Below are positions 6,267-8,601 of a DNA stretch of 8,601 nt, piece after piece (positions within the stretch are counted from its first letter, which is position 1; every line of letters starts with the position of its first letter). Source of the DNA: Acidobacteriota bacterium (lineage in GTDB: Bacteria; Acidobacteriota; Vicinamibacteria; Vicinamibacterales; 2-12-FULL-66-21); assembly GCA_013694845.1 (NCBI GenBank), contig JACDBQ010000037.1:1-8601 (forward strand), given 5' to 3'. The position numbers and the translations under genes were made by a program. The notes under the pieces were generated by a model. The model saw only the letters and a list, made by a program, of their open reading frames with translations. It was not told where the DNA came from and ran no database searches.

Positions 6267-7178
6267 ATGCGTCGTGTCCGTCTGCTCGCGTGTGCGCTGG
6301 TGATGGCCAGCGTAGCTTCCCTGCTGCCTGTCCAGCCCCTCGCCGCCCGGCAGACGGCACCGCCCGCCGCGACGTGCGAGGAAGCGGCGATCAAGTCTGA
6401 CAGCTACAAGTTGACGACCGATGCGCAGGCGATGAATGTCTTGCGGCCGCGAGCGCCGTGGTGGGAGCCATATGCGGTGTGGAAGGAGCCTCGCGAGATA
6501 GGAGATCTGAACCAGGGCTCGGTGCGGCTGGCGGAGCGGGCGAAGGAGCTCGACGAGCGCAACCTGCTGGCGCATGGCTACCTTGCACGGCAGTTCGTCG
6601 TGATGGCGGTGGACGCGCAGAAAGCCGAAGATGCCTGGACGCGCGTTCTCGACAACGGTGGCGCGATCGTCTGGACGGCGACGCTCTATGACGTGGATGC
6701 GCGAAGCTTCTTCGTGCTGGCCTTCGACCGCCTCAACATTCGCATCTTCCGATTCGCCCAGCTCGCCGGCGAGTTGCGCTCGCATTTCGGCGTACCGGAC
6801 TTTCCCGGACGCGACCGCGTGGAGTTCTGGCGCGCGCTCGGCGGGTGCCTGCCGACGAACGCGGTCCCTGGGACGGAGATCCCGTGGAGCCACGTCCGCG
6901 AGATCCGGGCCACGAGATCGACCTTGCGCTTCGAGCTGCGCGACAAGGTGACGATCGCGTCGGACCGGGGGGGAAGGCGCACCGACGAAGCCGTCGAGAT
7001 CGATCTGCATGGGCAGACCGGCGACGTCGATTTCCGGTTCGGAATGACGCCGTTCGCGAGCCGTCTATTTTCCGGGCGCCCGGTGGGTCTCGATCCTGCC
7101 GCCTACCAGTCACGCGTGCGCCAGATGCTTCTGAAATTCTTCGATCCGGAGAAGCGAATCGAAACGACCCGGCACTGA
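6267..7178 (+). CDS. Secreted or periplasmic protein of unknown function
   Basis: 303 aa; I do not recognise the family. Residues 1-27 form a clear signal peptide: basic MRRVR, a hydrophobic core from LLACALVMASVASLL, and PLAA as a probable signal peptidase I site at 26-27. The mature part has two cysteines, Cys37 and Cys194, which could form a disulfide in the periplasm. Residues about 85-130 (LAERAKELDERNLLAHGYLA then AEDAWTRVLDNG) resemble one helix-turn-helix repeat of TPR type. About 205-265 is richer in beta-like alternation, with charged TEIPWSHVREIRATRSTLRF and DKVTIASDRGG, and might be a small beta domain. The start is set by AGGAGG 6 nt upstream, itself just after a sigma-54 promoter, so it is probably a single, conditionally expressed gene. 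It converges with ppa, the stops being 14 bp apart. Codon and GC use look like its neighbours. Confidence 0.85.
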   Translation: MRRVRLLACALVMASVASLLPVQPLAARQTAPPAATCEEAAIKSDSYKLTTDAQAMNVLRPRAPWWEPYAVWKEPREIGDLNQGSVRLAERAKELDERNLLAHGYLARQFVVMAVDAQKAEDAWTRVLDNGGAIVWTATLYDVDARSFFVLAFDRLNIRIFRFAQLAGELRSHFGVPDFPGRDRVEFWRALGGCLPTNAVPGTEIPWSHVREIRATRSTLRFELRDKVTIASDRGGRRTDEAVEIDLHGQTGDVDFRFGMTPFASRLFSGRPVGLDPAAYQSRVRQMLLKFFDPEKRIETTRH

Positions 7179-7192
7179 CGGTCGCATCGACA

Positions 7193-7840
7193 CTAGGCGA
7201 ACTTGGCGTCGTAGTCTTCCATCGCGGCGCGGACGACTTTGAACGCATGGGTCCGCCCATAGATGGAGGTGATCCGGGCCTGTGAGCGCTGCCCGGGTAC
7301 GAGCTTGTAGGTCAGGAAATAGTGCTGCAGCCGTTCGACGAGGACCGCGGGCACGTCGGTGATATCCCGTGCATTGCCCCACATGTAGTCGCCGTCGAGA
7401 ACGCTGATGATCTTGTCGTCGGCCTCGCCGCGGTCGATCATCTGCAGGCCGCCGATCACGCGGCAGCGGATGATGATCTCGTTGCGAGTGATCGCGCGCT
7501 CGCTGAGCACGCAGATGTCGATCGGATCGCCGTCACCGCGTTTCGCGGCAGGCGCCAGCCTGCACACGCGCTCGCCGCAGTAGGTGCGCGGGACGAACCC
7601 GTACAACGCCGGGTGCTGGGCCGAGGATCGCAGCGGCCGGTCGACCCGCAGATAGCCCGAGATCTTGTCGATCTCGTACTTCATCATGTCGAACGGCGTG
7701 ATCTCGATGAACGCGTTCAGCACTTCCGGCGGTTCCGGACCGACCTCGAGGCCGTGCCATGGGTGCGGTCGGAAGTGACTGATACCCGCATGCGTGCGCG
7801 CAGGTTCTGGCGGCAGCTGCCGTCTGGTTCGTTTAGCCAA
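7193..7840 (-). CDS. ppa: Inorganic pyrophosphatase, soluble family I
   Basis: Hydrolyses pyrophosphate to phosphate, pulling biosynthetic reactions forward; cytoplasmic, needs Mg2+. The protein is 215 aa versus 176 in E. coli. All active-site residues can be placed: Glu46, KYEIDK (Lys54, Glu56), Arg68 in VDRPLRSS, Tyr80, the signature DGDPIDI (Asp103, Asp105, Asp108), Asp136, Asp141 and Lys143 in MIDRGEADDK, and Tyr178-Lys179. Extra length comes from a longer N-terminus, a 13-residue insertion between Tyr80 and Asp103 holding Cys88 and Cys93, and a longer C-terminus. The start is TTG at 7840: the HPWHGLEVGPEPPEVLNAF lead-in looks conserved, no ATG or GTG precedes it usefully, and GGGTGA lies upstream. 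It is 17 nt after the TPR gene, likely in the same transcript. Function certain, start fairly sure. Confidence 0.95.
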   Translation of the reverse strand: MAKRTRRQLPPEPARTHAGISHFRPHPWHGLEVGPEPPEVLNAFIEITPFDMMKYEIDKISGYLRVDRPLRSSAQHPALYGFVPRTYCGERVCRLAPAAKRGDGDPIDICVLSERAITRNEIIIRCRVIGGLQMIDRGEADDKIISVLDGDYMWGNARDITDVPAVLVERLQHYFLTYKLVPGQRSQARITSIYGRTHAFKVVRAAMEDYDAKFA

Positions 7841-7849
7841 TGTCGGTTG

Positions 7850-7855
7850 TCACCC
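7850..7855 (-). promoter_or_regulatory. Ribosome binding site for the TTG start of ppa
   Basis: On the minus strand GGGTGA (7855 down to 7850) lies 9 nt before TTG 7840-7838, in the 17-nt gap after the TPR stop. It supports the TTG start, since there is no ATG or GTG in frame before the conserved part of the protein. Confidence 0.5.
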
Positions 7856-7857
7856 GC

Positions 7858-8601
7858 TCAACGCATCCGCGCGAGGTCGGCCTCGGACGCGATATAACCG
7901 AACCCCGCCCACTGGGTCTTCGCGTTCTGCTCGACGATCGTCGTCAGGATCCCGCGCGCGGCGTCCTTCCGGCCGTTGTACAGGTGCCAGTTCGCCACCC
8001 CGTAACCGATCGTCACCGCATCCAGCGCCTCCGCCTTCGATGCCGCGAGCAGCGCGTCAGCGTCAGTGGCACCCTTGTACATCATCAACAGCTTGTGATA
8101 AGAGGCGTTCTCGATGACCGCCATCTCCGCCGAGATCGGTTCGAGCACCTTGGCCGCGTCCGCGTCGCGACCGAGCCGGCGCAGGGTCATGTACTGCCAG
8201 TGCGCGGTTGCCACCTGCATGTCCGGGTTCTTCGAATGTTCCATGCACTGCCGGTATGCATCCGCCGCCGGCGCGAACTCTCCCTTGAGGTAGTGCGCGA
8301 GCCCGAGGTGATAGTAGATATTCGTCTTCAACGTACTCGTCGGCACGTTACTGGCGTTCGGCTGGCCGTCGGGTTCCACTTCGTCGGGCCGTCCCGCGAC
8401 GAGCGATGCCGCCTTTGACAGATCCGCGATGGCCTTATCGAACTCACGCAGGCTGATGTAGCGGTGGCCGCGATGCCGGTAGAGACGCGGCTCGGACGGA
8501 TGCCTGGCGACGGCCGCGGAGTACACCTCTATCGCGTCTTGATATCGTCCCAGGTATGAGGTACGTCGTCCGACCCAGATCGCCGCGTCGGCGCTGTTCG
8601 G
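7858..8601 (-). CDS. TPR-repeat protein, 5' end outside the window
   Basis: 247 codons are visible and the frame is open through the window edge at 8601; the GTG at 8526 is only an internal valine, because TPR sequence continues upstream of it (WVGRRTSYLGRYQDAIEVYS). At least four tetratricopeptide-type helix pairs can be seen: the one just quoted; RLYRHRGHRYISLREFDKAI followed by ADLSKA; IYYHLGLAHYLKGEFAPAAD followed by AYRQC; and HWQYMTLRRLGRDADAAKVL. A weaker fifth lies near the C-terminus (GVANWHLYNGRKDAARGIL), which ends ASEADLARMR. TPRs mediate protein-protein binding; no catalytic domain is visible, and no partner can be named. Whether there is a signal peptide or lipobox is unknown because the N-terminus is missing. 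The stop is 17 nt before ppa, so the two are probably co-transcribed. Family certain, role unknown. Confidence 0.88.
   Translation of the reverse strand, partial: PNSADAAIWVGRRTSYLGRYQDAIEVYSAAVARHPSEPRLYRHRGHRYISLREFDKAIADLSKAASLVAGRPDEVEPDGQPNASNVPTSTLKTNIYYHLGLAHYLKGEFAPAADAYRQCMEHSKNPDMQVATAHWQYMTLRRLGRDADAAKVLEPISAEMAVIENASYHKLLMMYKGATDADALLAASKAEALDAVTIGYGVANWHLYNGRKDAARGILTTIVEQNAKTQWAGFGYIASEADLARMR

Noticed and set aside
6180..7010. Long minus-strand open frame opposite the secreted orphan gene
   Set aside because: It is a shadow of the plus-strand gene, which has a signal peptide, promoter and strong ribosome binding site; the antisense translation is rich in Arg and lacks any motif.

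Overview
This GC-rich window, with tightly packed and partly overlapping genes, reads as ordinary chromosome from a Gram-negative bacterium. It carries MEP-pathway isoprenoid synthesis (dxr), undecaprenyl-PP synthase, a CDP-diacylglycerol synthase and a site-2 protease, and no mobile genes, tRNAs, rRNAs or CRISPR arrays. The exported DUF1028 protein, the two -24/-12 (sigma-54-type) promoter motifs and the general protein style would suit Acidobacteriota, perhaps Vicinamibacteria-like. That placement is inference only and was not tested.

Layout, left to right. (1) The 3' end of pyrE (to 182), then a 177-bp gap with a pair of short tandem repeats in inverted orientation. (2) A compact plus-strand block truA-uppS-cdsA-dxr (360-3882) whose internal junctions are 0 nt or 1-nt stop/start overlaps, implying one transcript and translational coupling. 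(3) A 137-bp gap with an imperfect hairpin and a sigma-54-like element, followed by rseP (4020-5339) and an exported DUF1028 gene (5351-6106), probably co-transcribed. (4) A 160-bp gap with a convincing sigma-54 promoter and a strong ribosome binding site ahead of an unrecognised secreted 303-aa protein (6267-7178). (5) Two minus-strand genes converging on it: a 5'-truncated TPR protein (8601-7858) and inorganic pyrophosphatase (7840-7193).

Functionally, the central block is the widespread envelope-precursor cluster. Dxr makes MEP for isoprenoid units, UppS builds the C55 lipid carrier for peptidoglycan and O-antigen, CdsA makes the CDP-DAG precursor of phospholipids, and RseP cuts membrane proteins such as anti-sigma factors. 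UppS and CdsA release pyrophosphate, which a soluble pyrophosphatase like the one here would hydrolyse, but that gene lies in a separate, opposite-strand unit.

No new multi-gene system is visible. The best leads are the sigma-54 promoter driving an orphan secreted protein, a second sigma-54-like site overlapping a hairpin before rseP, and the exported DUF1028 protein beside the protease.
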